NCBI GenBank assembly: GCA_963793825.1
Contig: CAWCBE010000014.1
Location: 1-64,000, forward strand
DNA: 64,000 nucleotides
Reading direction: 5' to 3'
Source: RYN-230 sp963793825
Lineage (GTDB): Bacteria; Actinomycetota; Actinomycetes; Streptosporangiales; Streptosporangiaceae
The notes beneath the pieces were generated by a model. The model was given only the letters and a program-made list of their open reading frames with translations, searched no databases and was not told the origin of the DNA. Position 1 is the first letter of the stretch. Each line of letters starts with the position of its first letter. Both the position numbers and the translations under genes were made by a program. Positions 9,797 to 17,853 of this stretch are shown piece after piece.

Positions 9797-11356
9797 TCAC
9801 CGGGGCGACTGGCCGGCAGGCAGGTGGCTGGTGAACCAGTCGCGGGCCAGCGAGGCCACCTGCTCCAGCGCGCCCGGCTCGTGGAACAGGTGGGTCGCGC
9901 CGGGCACCACGGCCAGCTGGCTCCCGGTGCCCACGTGCGCCAGGGACTCCTCATTCAGGGCCAGCACCCGGTCGTCCAGCCCGCCCACGATGAGCAGCGT
10001 CGGCGCCCGGACGCCGCCCAGGGCGGGCCCGGCCAGGTCGGGACGGCCGCCCCGGGACACGATGGCGGCCACGTCGCTGGCCGGATCGGCCGCCGCCAGC
10101 AGGGCCGCGGCGGCGCCGGTGCTCGCGCCGAAGTAGCCGAGGCCCAGCGGGCCCAGCCCGGCCTGCCCGCGCAGCCAGCCGGTCGCGGCGGTGAGCCGGG
10201 CGGCCAGCAGCCCGATGTCGAACACGTTGGACCGGTCGGCCTCCTCCTCCGGGGTGAGCAGGTCGAACAGCAGGGTGCCGAGCCCGACCACGTGCAGCGC
10301 GCCGGCCACGAAGAGGTTGCGGGGGCTGTTGCGGCCGCTGCCGCTGCCGTGCGCGAACACCACGATGCCCCGGGCGTCCGGCGGCACGGTCAGGTGGCCC
10401 GGCAGGGTGACCGGCCCGGCCGCCACCCGGACCTCCCGGTCGATGCCCTGCTCCAGGGCGATGACGTCCGGGGCCAGATCGTCAGCCGCCCGGCCGGGCG
10501 CACGCGGCTCGGCCGCGCTCGGCGTGAAGCGGCGACCGGGGGGATCCGGGGGGCCGTTGCCACGGGGTGAAATCCCCGGGGGATCCCGGGGGGCGTTGCC
10601 ACGGGGTGAAACCCCGGGGGGATCCGGGGGGGTGTTGCCACGGGGTGAAACCCCGGGGGGATCCCGGGGGGCGTCCCCACGGGGTGAAACCCCGGGGGGA
10701 TCCGGGGGGGCGTCCCCCCGGGCTAGCAGCGCCTGGCGCAGCAGGCCGACCACGTCCGCGTCGCTGCACTGGGCGAAGTCGGAGTACCACTGCCCGATGG
10801 CGAAGAACGGCTCCGGGGACTCCAGGCATACCACCTCGTCGGCCGCGTCGGCCAGCGCCGCGATGCTGTCGCGGGGCGCGACCGGGACGGCCAGGATGAT
10901 CCGGGCTGCGCCGTGCGCCCGGGCGACCTGGCAGGCCACCCGGGCCGTGGACCCGGTGGCGATGCCGTCGTCCACGATGACCGCGGTCCGGCCGGTCAGC
11001 GGCACCCGCGGCCGGTCGGCCCGGTACCGCTGCGCCCGGCGGGCCAGCTCGGCCCGTTCGGCCAGCTCGACCTGGGCGAACTCTTCCTCGCTGACGCGCT
11101 CGGGCCGGACCACGTCCATGTTGAGCAGGCGCACCCCATCTTCGCCGATGGCCCCCATGGCGAGTTCCGGCTGGGCCGGCAGGCCTATCTTGCGAACCAG
11201 GATGACGTCGAGCGGCGCGCCCAGGACCCGCGCGATCTCATACGCCACCGGGATGCCGCCGCGGGGCAGCCCGAGCACCACGGTGCCCGGCCCGCGCAGG
11301 TCCGTCAGCAGGCCGGCCAGCCGCCGGCCCGCGTCGGCGCGGTCCCGGAACGGCAT
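9797..11356 (-). CDS. Phosphoribosyltransferase - alpha/beta hydrolase fusion with repeat linker
   Basis: The protein has 519 residues in three parts. Residues 1-212 form a type-I phosphoribosyltransferase with the PRPP loop VIVDDGIATGST at 127-138. Residues about 213-274 are five 13-residue repeats (GNxPxDPPGVSPR type). Residues 300-519 form a dienelactone-hydrolase-like alpha/beta hydrolase with FAHGSGSGR and the nucleophile elbow GASTG. The two-domain fusion is known from other bacteria, but its substrates are not established. The linker repeat is unusual (see findings). It is a single gene that follows the psuK-psuG-LLM set by 85 bp on the same strand. The start is ATG at 11356. Confidence 0.85.
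   Translation of the reverse strand: MPFRDRADAGRRLAGLLTDLRGPGTVVLGLPRGGIPVAYEIARVLGAPLDVILVRKIGLPAQPELAMGAIGEDGVRLLNMDVVRPERVSEEEFAQVELAERAELARRAQRYRADRPRVPLTGRTAVIVDDGIATGSTARVACQVARAHGAARIILAVPVAPRDSIAALADAADEVVCLESPEPFFAIGQWYSDFAQCSDADVVGLLRQALLARGDAPPDPPGVSPRGDAPRDPPGVSPRGNTPPDPPGVSPRGNAPRDPPGISPRGNGPPDPPGRRFTPSAAEPRAPGRAADDLAPDVIALEQGIDREVRVAAGPVTLPGHLTVPPDARGIVVFAHGSGSGRNSPRNLFVAGALHVVGLGTLLFDLLTPEEEADRSNVFDIGLLAARLTAATGWLRGQAGLGPLGLGYFGASTGAAAALLAAADPASDVAAIVSRGGRPDLAGPALGGVRAPTLLIVGGLDDRVLALNEESLAHVGTGSQLAVVPGATHLFHEPGALEQVASLARDWFTSHLPAGQSPR
10535..10730. repeat. Five 39-bp in-frame tandem repeats
   Basis: The units carry a shared core, tgaaaccccggggggatcc, and the array encodes the linker of the fusion protein. 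Units differ by a few bases and at the protein level alternate PP and PR. The outer end (cgtccccccgggctagca, near 10711-10728) is shared with the intergenic repeats near 60.9 kb. Confidence 0.85.
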
Positions 11357-11441
11357 TGGCCTGCACCCCCTCGATGGGTCCAGTCTGCTGCGCCGCGGCT
11401 GGCCGCGCCACCCGGCGCGGCCGCGCGGGCCGCGGCGCCGG

Positions 11442-12350
11442 TCAGGCCGTCAGGGAGGCGAGGAACTGGCGGGTGCGCACGGCGTCCTCGCCCCGGGCAT
11501 ACTCCCCGGCCACGAAGTCGGTCACGCCGGCCTCGGCCAGGACCTGGAGCTTCCCGGCGACGGTGCCCTCATCACCGATCAGGGCCACGTCGGCCGGCCC
11601 GGCCGCGCCCTCCCGGTCCAGCATGGCCCGGTAGGACGGCAGCTGGCCGTAGATGACGAAGGTCTTGGCCGCCGCCGCGTGGGCCGCCTCGGGGTCGCTG
11701 GTCACGCAGATGGGCAGGATGCACACTACCCGCGGGCTGGGCAGGCCCGCCGCCTGCGCCGCGGCGGTGATCTCCGGCACGATGTGCTCGCGTACCGTGG
11801 CCGGCCCGGTCATCCACAGCACGGTGCCGTCGGCCAGTTCCCCGGCCAGCCGGAGCATCTTCGGCCCGAGCGCGGCCAGCAGCAGCGGCACCGGCTTCGG
11901 GCCCGGCGTGTTCAGCGCGATGTGCGCGCGGACCTGCTCGCCGTCCACCGAGGCGGGCTCCCCGTTCAGCAGCGGGCGGAGCACGGACAGATACTCCCGG
12001 GTGTGCGCGACCGGCCGGTCGAACCGGTAGCCGAACATGTCCTCGATCACCATCTTGTGCGACGTCCCGACGCCCAGGGTGAGCCGGCCGCCCAGCGCGG
12101 CCGCCGCGGTGAGCGCCTGCTGGGCCAGCGCCGCCGGGTGCCGCGGGTAGGTCGGCACCACCGCGGTGCCCAGCTCGATCCGGGGCACGCCGCTGCCTGC
12201 CACCGCGAGCGCGGTCAGCGCGTCCAGCCCGAAGATGTTGTTCATCCAGGCCGACGCGAATCCCTGGTCAGCCGCCTGCTGAATGGTGTCCCGCACCCGG
12301 GTCAGGGCATCGGGTCCGCCGGCGTCCGGCACTGACACGCCAATCCGCAT
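11442..12350 (-). CDS. LLM-class F420-dependent oxidoreductase
   Basis: This 302-residue TIM-barrel enzyme of the bacterial luciferase-like superfamily belongs to the group that usually binds F420 in actinobacteria. It begins MRIGVSVPD and carries the typical LGTAVVPTYPRHP and LTLGVGTSHK segments. The substrate is unknown. The ATG at 12350 has CAGGAGG seven bases upstream, which decides against longer starts. It lies 28 bp after psuG on the same strand and is probably co-transcribed with psuK-psuG, although a role in pseudouridine breakdown would be new. Confidence 0.88.
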   Translation of the reverse strand: MRIGVSVPDAGGPDALTRVRDTIQQAADQGFASAWMNNIFGLDALTALAVAGSGVPRIELGTAVVPTYPRHPAALAQQALTAAAALGGRLTLGVGTSHKMVIEDMFGYRFDRPVAHTREYLSVLRPLLNGEPASVDGEQVRAHIALNTPGPKPVPLLLAALGPKMLRLAGELADGTVLWMTGPATVREHIVPEITAAAQAAGLPSPRVVCILPICVTSDPEAAHAAAAKTFVIYGQLPSYRAMLDREGAAGPADVALIGDEGTVAGKLQVLAEAGVTDFVAGEYARGEDAVRTRQFLASLTA

Positions 12351-12378
12351 GGTTTGCCTCCTGCTCAGGGCCGGCCGC

Positions 12379-13350
12379 TCAGCGCGGCGCCGGCCGGCCG
12401 TCCAGTCCTGCATACGCCACCGCGACCGCGGCGGCCAGGCCCGCATTGTCCTCGATCAGCTGCCGGTTGACGCCGGCGCTCCGCCCCCCGCTCAGCTCAT
12501 GAACCATAGCCAGCACGGCCGGTGTCACCGACTGCCCCCGCACCCCCTGCTCGTGGACCCGGGCAACGGCCTCGGCGAGGATCGGCTCGATATCCAGCGA
12601 CGGGTCCGGAGGACGGGTCAGCAGTACTCCGGAGGGGCCGTTGAGCTGCCAATGGGCCGCGGCGAGGCTCGCGGCCTCGGTGGCGGTGGTGACCACGGCG
12701 GATACGGCCGGCCCGCCATCAGCGCTGTAGAACATGGGCAGCGTGGCGGTGCGCCAGCCGAGCACCGGCACGCCCAGGGTTTCCAGCAGTTCCGCGGTGG
12801 CCGGGACGTCCAGGATGGACTTGACCCCCGAGGAGACCACCAGCGCGCCGGTCCGGGCGATCTGCGGCAGGTCGGCCGAGACGTCCAGGGTGGTGGCGAA
12901 CCCCCGGTGCACCCCGCCGGTGCCGCCGGTGGCCAGGAAGGCGATGCCGATCATGCGGCACACCGCCAGCGTTCCGCCCACCGTGGTGGCGCCCAGCGCG
13001 CCCTGCACCACGCAGGCAGCCAGGTCGCGGGGGCCGGCCTTGCGGGCCGACTCCCCCGCGGCGGCGAACCGGTCCAGCTCCGCCTCGGTCAGCCCGGCGC
13101 GCAGCACGCCGTCCACGATGCCGATGGTGGCCGGGACGGCGCCGGCGCCGCGGACCCGCTCCTCGGCGGCGAGCGCGACCTCCACCCCCTGCCGGCCGGG
13201 GAAGCCGTGCGAGACCAGGGTCGTCTCCAGCGCCACCACCGGAGCGCCCTCGCGCAGTGCCGCCTGCACCTGCGGGGACAGCCGGACCGGGGCGGGCGGC
13301 CCGGCCGGCGCGGCGGACGGGCCCGGTGGGCCGGCCGGTGGTGTGCTCAT
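12379..13350 (-). CDS. psuG: Pseudouridine-5'-phosphate glycosidase
   Basis: It splits pseudouridine 5'-phosphate into uracil and ribose 5-phosphate. About 320 residues match the PsuG/IndA family, with ALETTLVSHGFP near the start, the catalytic-Lys region ESARKAGPRDL, and TGGTGGVHRG and SSGVKSILD further on. The gene follows the PfkB kinase directly (its ATG shares one base with the kinase stop, TGATG), giving the usual kinase-plus-glycosidase pair. A GTG one codon upstream is an equal start candidate. Confidence 0.94.
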   Translation of the reverse strand: MSTPPAGPPGPSAAPAGPPAPVRLSPQVQAALREGAPVVALETTLVSHGFPGRQGVEVALAAEERVRGAGAVPATIGIVDGVLRAGLTEAELDRFAAAGESARKAGPRDLAACVVQGALGATTVGGTLAVCRMIGIAFLATGGTGGVHRGFATTLDVSADLPQIARTGALVVSSGVKSILDVPATAELLETLGVPVLGWRTATLPMFYSADGGPAVSAVVTTATEAASLAAAHWQLNGPSGVLLTRPPDPSLDIEPILAEAVARVHEQGVRGQSVTPAVLAMVHELSGGRSAGVNRQLIEDNAGLAAAVAVAYAGLDGRPAPR

Positions 13351-14144
13351 CACGGCATCGCTCCCATCTGGGCTACCGCCCGGGCCGCCGCGGACAGGCC
13401 CAGGCTGACCCCGCCGATCAGGTACCCGGCGGCGAACGCGTCGCCCGCCCCGGTCGGGTCCACCGCGTCCACCGGCACGGCCGGGTACTCGGTGCCCCCG
13501 GCCCGCACCCCGCGGGCGCCCAGCTTGACCACCATGTCCGTGCCGGGCAAGTCACCGATGAGCGCCACCTCCGCCTCGGTGCCGAACACGATCTCCGGCC
13601 GGAGCTCCGCCAGCAGGGCCCGGAACCGGCCGGGGCCGTAGCCGCGCAGCAGCGCGGTGGAGGACAGGTCCACGGACAGCCGGGGGATGCTCCGCGCCGC
13701 GGCCAGCGCCGCCCCGCTGACGGGGTCGCTGGCCAGGCTGTAGCCGGGCAGGTGCAGCCGGCCGCAGCCGGCCAGCCAGGCGTCGTCCAGCGCGGCTGCG
13801 TCCAGCCGCGGGCCAACACCCCGGTCGGTCAGCATGGACCGGGTCGTGCCCCGCTCGGACAGCGACACGACCACCCCGGTGCGGCCGTCCAGGACCGGGC
13901 CGGTGATCTCGACACCGTGCGCGGCCAGGTCCGCCGCGACCAGGCCGGCCGCCCGGTCGCTGCCGCGCGCGGCGATCAGCCGGGCCTGCCCGCCGAGCGC
14001 GCTGACCCAGGCGGCCACGTTGGCCGCCTGCCCGCCCGCGCCGACCCAGGTGCGCGCGGGCGTGTCGGTCTCTTCCGCGACCGGGCCGTCCGGGCAGACG
14101 ACCACGTCGAGGTGCGCATCACCCAGAACGCAGATCGCTGTCAC
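13350..14144 (-). CDS. psuK: PfkB-family kinase, probable pseudouridine kinase
   Basis: This 264-residue ribokinase-fold sugar kinase has GAGGQAANVAAW near the N-terminus and the anion-hole/catalytic motif DPTGAGDAFAAGYL near the C-terminus. Alone this would be only a generic PfkB kinase. Being translationally coupled to psuG makes pseudouridine the likely substrate, phosphorylated at the 5' position. The start is GTG. The gene is divergent from the YbjQ-type gene, so the promoter lies in 14145-14289. Confidence 0.88.
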   Translation of the reverse strand: MTAICVLGDAHLDVVVCPDGPVAEETDTPARTWVGAGGQAANVAAWVSALGGQARLIAARGSDRAAGLVAADLAAHGVEITGPVLDGRTGVVVSLSERGTTRSMLTDRGVGPRLDAAALDDAWLAGCGRLHLPGYSLASDPVSGAALAAARSIPRLSVDLSSTALLRGYGPGRFRALLAELRPEIVFGTEAEVALIGDLPGTDMVVKLGARGVRAGGTEYPAVPVDAVDPTGAGDAFAAGYLIGGVSLGLSAAARAVAQMGAMP

Positions 14145-14289
14145 GGCCGCCCTGGTCTCCTAGGTCCGGTGCCGGGGACCGGTCCGGCCCAGGACCGATC
14201 AGGCAGCTGATCATCTCACCGGCCCGCCGCGGGACTACGCTGAACCCCGGCTGCCGCGCTGGGCGGCTGCCCTGGACGGGGAGGTTCAG

Positions 14290-15141
14290 ATGCCGATATT
14301 TGGCAGCGGGAGCGGGGACAGCGACACCGCCCGCTGGGAGCCACAGGCCGCGGACAGCCGCCTGGCCCACACCGCCGGCGCCGAGCCTGGCGCCGTCTTC
14401 ACCTCCGACCTGTCGGTGTCGGAATACGCGCTGCTCGGTGAGGCCGGCTTCGAGCCGCTCGGCTTCGTGGTGGGCTCCTCCATCTACCACGTGGGCCTGC
14501 AGGTGGGCCGCTGGTCGCAGAACACCGAACTGCAGGTGCTCACCCAGGCCATGTACAACGCCCGTGAGCTGGCCATGGCCCGGATGCAGGCGGAAGCCGA
14601 CCATCTCGGGGCGGACGGCATCGTGGGTGTCACACTGCGGATGCAGATGTACGCCTGGGGCCAGGAGGTGCTGGAGTTCGTGGCCACCGGGACCGCGGTC
14701 AAGGCCCTCACGGGCGAGGGCGCGCACAAGGCCCCGGACGGCCGGGCGTTCACCTCGGACCTGTCCGCGCAGGACTTCTTCCGGCTGCTGGCCGCGGGCG
14801 CCGTCCCGGTCGCGTTCGTGCTGGGCACCTGCGTCTACCACATCGCGCACCAGTCGGTCATGCAGTCGCTGCGCCAGGCCGGCCGCAACCAGGAGATGAT
14901 CCAGTTCACCCAGGGCGTCTACGAGGCCCGGGAGCTGGCCCTGGTCCGGATGCAGTCGGAAGCGTCGCAGGCCCGCGCGTCCGGCATCGTCGGGGTCAAC
15001 GTGGCCGTGTCCAACCACGTCTGGGGCGAGCACGCGACGGAGTTCCTGGCCACCGGGACCGCCATCCGGCGGCTCAGTGACGAGCACCGGCTGCCCGCCA
15101 CCACCCCGAAGCCCACCTTCACCCTGGGCCTGGACAGCTGA
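14290..15141 (+). CDS. YbjQ/UPF0145 double-domain protein
   Basis: The 283 residues hold two copies of the YbjQ-like (heavy-metal-binding-domain, PF01906) fold, at about 30-150 and 158-275. The copies align well: FTSDLSVSEYALL against FTSDLSAQDFFRL, YNARELAMARMQAEA against YEARELALVRMQSEA, GIVGV in both, and EFVATGTAV against EFLATGTAI. Classical YbjQ is a single domain of about 105 residues, so this is a tandem duplication. The function is unknown for the family. GGGGAGG lies a few bases before the ATG. The next gene begins 64 bp downstream. Confidence 0.88.
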   Translation: MPIFGSGSGDSDTARWEPQAADSRLAHTAGAEPGAVFTSDLSVSEYALLGEAGFEPLGFVVGSSIYHVGLQVGRWSQNTELQVLTQAMYNARELAMARMQAEADHLGADGIVGVTLRMQMYAWGQEVLEFVATGTAVKALTGEGAHKAPDGRAFTSDLSAQDFFRLLAAGAVPVAFVLGTCVYHIAHQSVMQSLRQAGRNQEMIQFTQGVYEARELALVRMQSEASQARASGIVGVNVAVSNHVWGEHATEFLATGTAIRRLSDEHRLPATTPKPTFTLGLDS

Positions 15142-15205
15142 CCCGGCGCCGGCCGCGGACAGCCCGCTGGGCCGGCCAGGCACGTCCCCCGGCGAAGATG
15201 TGGGG

Positions 15206-15886
15206 ATGCGATCGGTATGCGTGTTCTGCGGGTCCAACCCGGGACGGCGGCTGGAGTACCTGGCCGGCGCGGCTGAGCTGGGCCGCCTCCTGGCTGCCCG
15301 GGGGCTGCGGGTGGTGTACGGCGGCGCCCATGTCGGCACGATGGGGGCACTCGCGGACGCCGCGCTGGCGGCCGGCGGTGAGGTCACCGGGGTGATCCCG
15401 GAGTACCTGGTGGAGGCCGAGGTCGCCCACCGCGGCCTCACCGACCTGCGTGTGGTGGCGTCCATGCACGAGCGGAAGGCGCTGATGGCGGACCTGTCCG
15501 ATGCCTTCGTCGCGCTGCCTGGCGGGCTGGGCACCCTGGAGGAGTTCGCCGAGGTGGCCACCTGGGCGCAGCTGGGGCTGCACGCCAAGCCGACCGGGCT
15601 GCTGAACCTGCTCGGCTACTACGACGGGCTGCTGGCCTTCCTGGACCATGCGACCGCTGAGCGTTTCCTCCGCCCGGCGCACCGGGAGCTGATCATCTCC
15701 CAGCCCGACCCGGGGAGCCTGCTGGCCGCCATCGAGAATGCCACGGCCCGGTCCCCGGCCCCGGCCGGGCACAAGTGGATGGACGCCACCGGCGCCGACC
15801 TCATCCCCGGCGAGGCCGCCCGGATTGCGTCTGGCGAGGGCGCCCGGATTGCGTCTGGCGACGATCTTCCGCCCCGCACCCAGTGA
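15206..15886 (+). CDS. LOG-family nucleotide 5'-monophosphate phosphoribohydrolase
   Basis: A TIGR00730-type Rossmann-fold protein of 226 residues. The defining motif PGGLGTLEE (105-113) and the upstream MHERK are intact. LOG enzymes release the base from cytokinin riboside monophosphates or related nucleotides, and the bacterial role is often a housekeeping nucleosidase. The C-terminal tail carries two 24-bp repeats (AARIASGE / GARIASGD) absent from the catalytic fold. The ATG at 15206 fits the family start. A strong hairpin follows the stop codon. Confidence 0.9.
   Translation: MRSVCVFCGSNPGRRLEYLAGAAELGRLLAARGLRVVYGGAHVGTMGALADAALAAGGEVTGVIPEYLVEAEVAHRGLTDLRVVASMHERKALMADLSDAFVALPGGLGTLEEFAEVATWAQLGLHAKPTGLLNLLGYYDGLLAFLDHATAERFLRPAHRELIISQPDPGSLLAAIENATARSPAPAGHKWMDATGADLIPGEAARIASGEGARIASGDDLPPRTQ
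15809..15856. repeat. Two 24-bp tandem units in the LOG gene tail
   Basis: Positions 15809-15832 and 15833-15856 differ only at the ggccgc/gggcgc position. Both end cccggattgcgtct and encode the extra C-terminal residues. Confidence 0.75.
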
Positions 15887-15932
15887 TGATGTTGACTTGG
15901 CCGACACCCGGATGTCGCTGAAGTCAACATCA
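15887..15932. terminator. Hairpin after the LOG gene
   Basis: Perfect 12-bp arms (TGATGTTGACTT and AAGTCAACATCA) enclose a second 5-bp stem (cgaca/tgtcg) with a 6-nt loop, starting at the base after the LOG stop codon. No T-run follows, so it may be a terminator of the actinobacterial type without a U-tract. An operator role is possible because the arms are AT-rich for this genome. Confidence 0.55.
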
Positions 15933-16022
15933 CGAAGGGGCGCGGGGCGGCCGCGGGCATAATCCGGCGGCGCGGTGGCTTGAAGGAAACCGGGGAATAG
16001 CCGGGCGGGCCGCCCAGTTCAC

Positions 16023-16038
16023 ATACCCTGGTGGGTAT
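16023..16038. promoter_or_regulatory. CsoR-like operator ATACCC-TGGT-GGGTAT
   Basis: A perfect 6-bp inverted repeat with a 4-bp centre lies 42 bp before the thioredoxin start. The TACCC/GGGTA halves resemble sites of CsoR-family repressors that sense copper or persulfide. No CsoR gene is in the window. The gene it fronts has a His-rich tail, which fits metal or thiol stress control, but binding is an inference. Confidence 0.5.
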
Positions 16039-16080
16039 CTGCGCTGTGTGGATGCCCCAGTGAGGACATAGGGAGAAGCC

Positions 16081-16503
<423 letters not shown>

Positions 16504-16566
16504 CATCGCCGCGCCGCACCGCCACATCGACGCGCGGCACGGCACCGGTGGCCGCTGGCCAGCATG

Positions 16567-16608
16567 CGGTGGCGCGGCCCGGCGGGTACCCGCCGGGCCG
16601 CACCACCG
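16567..16608. terminator. 42-bp near-perfect palindrome, bidirectional terminator
   Basis: Two 21-bp arms meet with no loop spacer and pair at 20 of 21 positions (single mismatch 16573/16602). The palindrome lies midway between the convergent thioredoxin and beta-helix genes, the expected place for a shared terminator. On the plus strand it is followed only by TT. Confidence 0.75.
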
Positions 16609-16623
16609 TTGTGCCTGGTGCGC

Positions 16624-17718
16624 TCAGGGCGCGTAGCGCACCGGGATAAGCACCTTCGAGTAGGTGTTGGTGTTGATCCCGAGGATCTTGACCTTGCTGG
16701 TCCGCCAGACGCCCACGTGGTTGTCCGAGATGGTGTTGTTGGCCACCGTGATGGTCAGCGGGCTGGAACTCGCCACCAGCACCCCGGTCGTCCACGGGTC
16801 CGGGACGTTGACCCCGGGCGGGGCCAGGCCGATCGGGTCCCCGTTGACGTTGTTGGTGCCGATGGTGTTGTTGACCACCGCGTTGCCGTTCAGGTTCAGC
16901 CCGGCGAGGTGGCCATGCACCGTCACCCCGGCCAGGCCGTTCCCGGTGACCGTGTTGTGGTCGACCAGGTTGTCGTAGACCGCGCCGCCCGGGGTTCCGG
17001 TCGCCATCAGGATGCCCGAGCCGGACGAGGCTGGATCGGTGCCGTTGCCGTTGGCCACGTTGTCCCGGATCGTGTTGCCGAACACGCCGTCCCCGGAGTG
17101 ACTGGCCATGATGATGCCGCAGCCGCCCGGGTTGTCGCTGGCGTCATTGCCCAGCACGGTGATGTCCGAGGTGGCCCCGAGATCGTCCTCCAGGTTGATC
17201 CCGCCGCCCGCGTTGAATTCGGTGATGTTCCGGATGGCGCTTGATGACGAGGACCCGTTGAAGCTGATTCCGGTGTCCCCGTTGTTGTCCGACGTGTTGT
17301 CGAGGATCCTGGCCCTGTTCCCGAGCACCGCGATGCCGTTCCCGGTCGCGTTCTCGACGGTGAGATCCCGCACGGTGACATCCGACGCCAGCACGCTGAC
17401 GCCGTTCACCTTGCTGGTGGCATCAATGATGGCCGCCCCCTGCCCCTGGAGCGTCAGCGGCTTGAGGACCACGGCGTCCTCGGTGTAGGTGCCCGGGCAG
17501 ACAATCACCGTCCCGCCGGAGGCGACCGCGAGCATCGCGACGTTGATCAGCTTGTACTTGGCCGTCGGGCACGACGTGTCGGCGTTGAGTATCGACCCGG
17601 TCGGCGAGACGTAGACCGTGCTGGACAAGGCCAGCGCGGGCGTGGCGGCCAGCAGCGGCGCGACGACCAGCCCCCCGCCCGCGGCCAGCACAAGCAGGCT
17701 CTTAACAGTTTTTCGCAT
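16624..17718 (-). CDS. Secreted right-handed parallel beta-helix protein
   Basis: The 364 residues begin with a signal peptide (MRKTVKSLL, hydrophobic core, cleavage likely after ATPALA). The rest is a run of about 22-residue coils rich in Asn and Asp ending in N-x-V/I patterns (LDNTSDNNGDTGI, VANNTISDNHVGV), the pectate-lyase/NosD-like beta-helix. No catalytic set was identified, so binding or polysaccharide cleavage are both open. The ATG at 17718 is chosen because the signal peptide starts there. Base composition is lower in GC than its neighbours because of Asn/Asp/Thr codons. Monocistronic. Confidence 0.85.
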   Translation of the reverse strand: MRKTVKSLLVLAAGGGLVVAPLLAATPALALSSTVYVSPTGSILNADTSCPTAKYKLINVAMLAVASGGTVIVCPGTYTEDAVVLKPLTLQGQGAAIIDATSKVNGVSVLASDVTVRDLTVENATGNGIAVLGNRARILDNTSDNNGDTGISFNGSSSSSAIRNITEFNAGGGINLEDDLGATSDITVLGNDASDNPGGCGIIMASHSGDGVFGNTIRDNVANGNGTDPASSGSGILMATGTPGGAVYDNLVDHNTVTGNGLAGVTVHGHLAGLNLNGNAVVNNTIGTNNVNGDPIGLAPPGVNVPDPWTTGVLVASSSPLTITVANNTISDNHVGVWRTSKVKILGINTNTYSKVLIPVRYAP

Positions 17719-17853
17719 GGTGTATCCCCCGTATCCCCCCGCTGACGTGCTGCTTTGCACGCCGCGACGAAAGTAGCCCCGTCCTGTAGCCCCGTCAATA
17801 CCCTCAGCGATCACTCAATAACTCTGGGTGATTAAACGTGGGTGCCGAATATC

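Noticed and set aside
10535..10730. CRISPR array at the 39-bp repeats
   Set aside because: Repeats are contiguous with no unique spacers, lie in frame in a coding sequence, and no cas genes are present.
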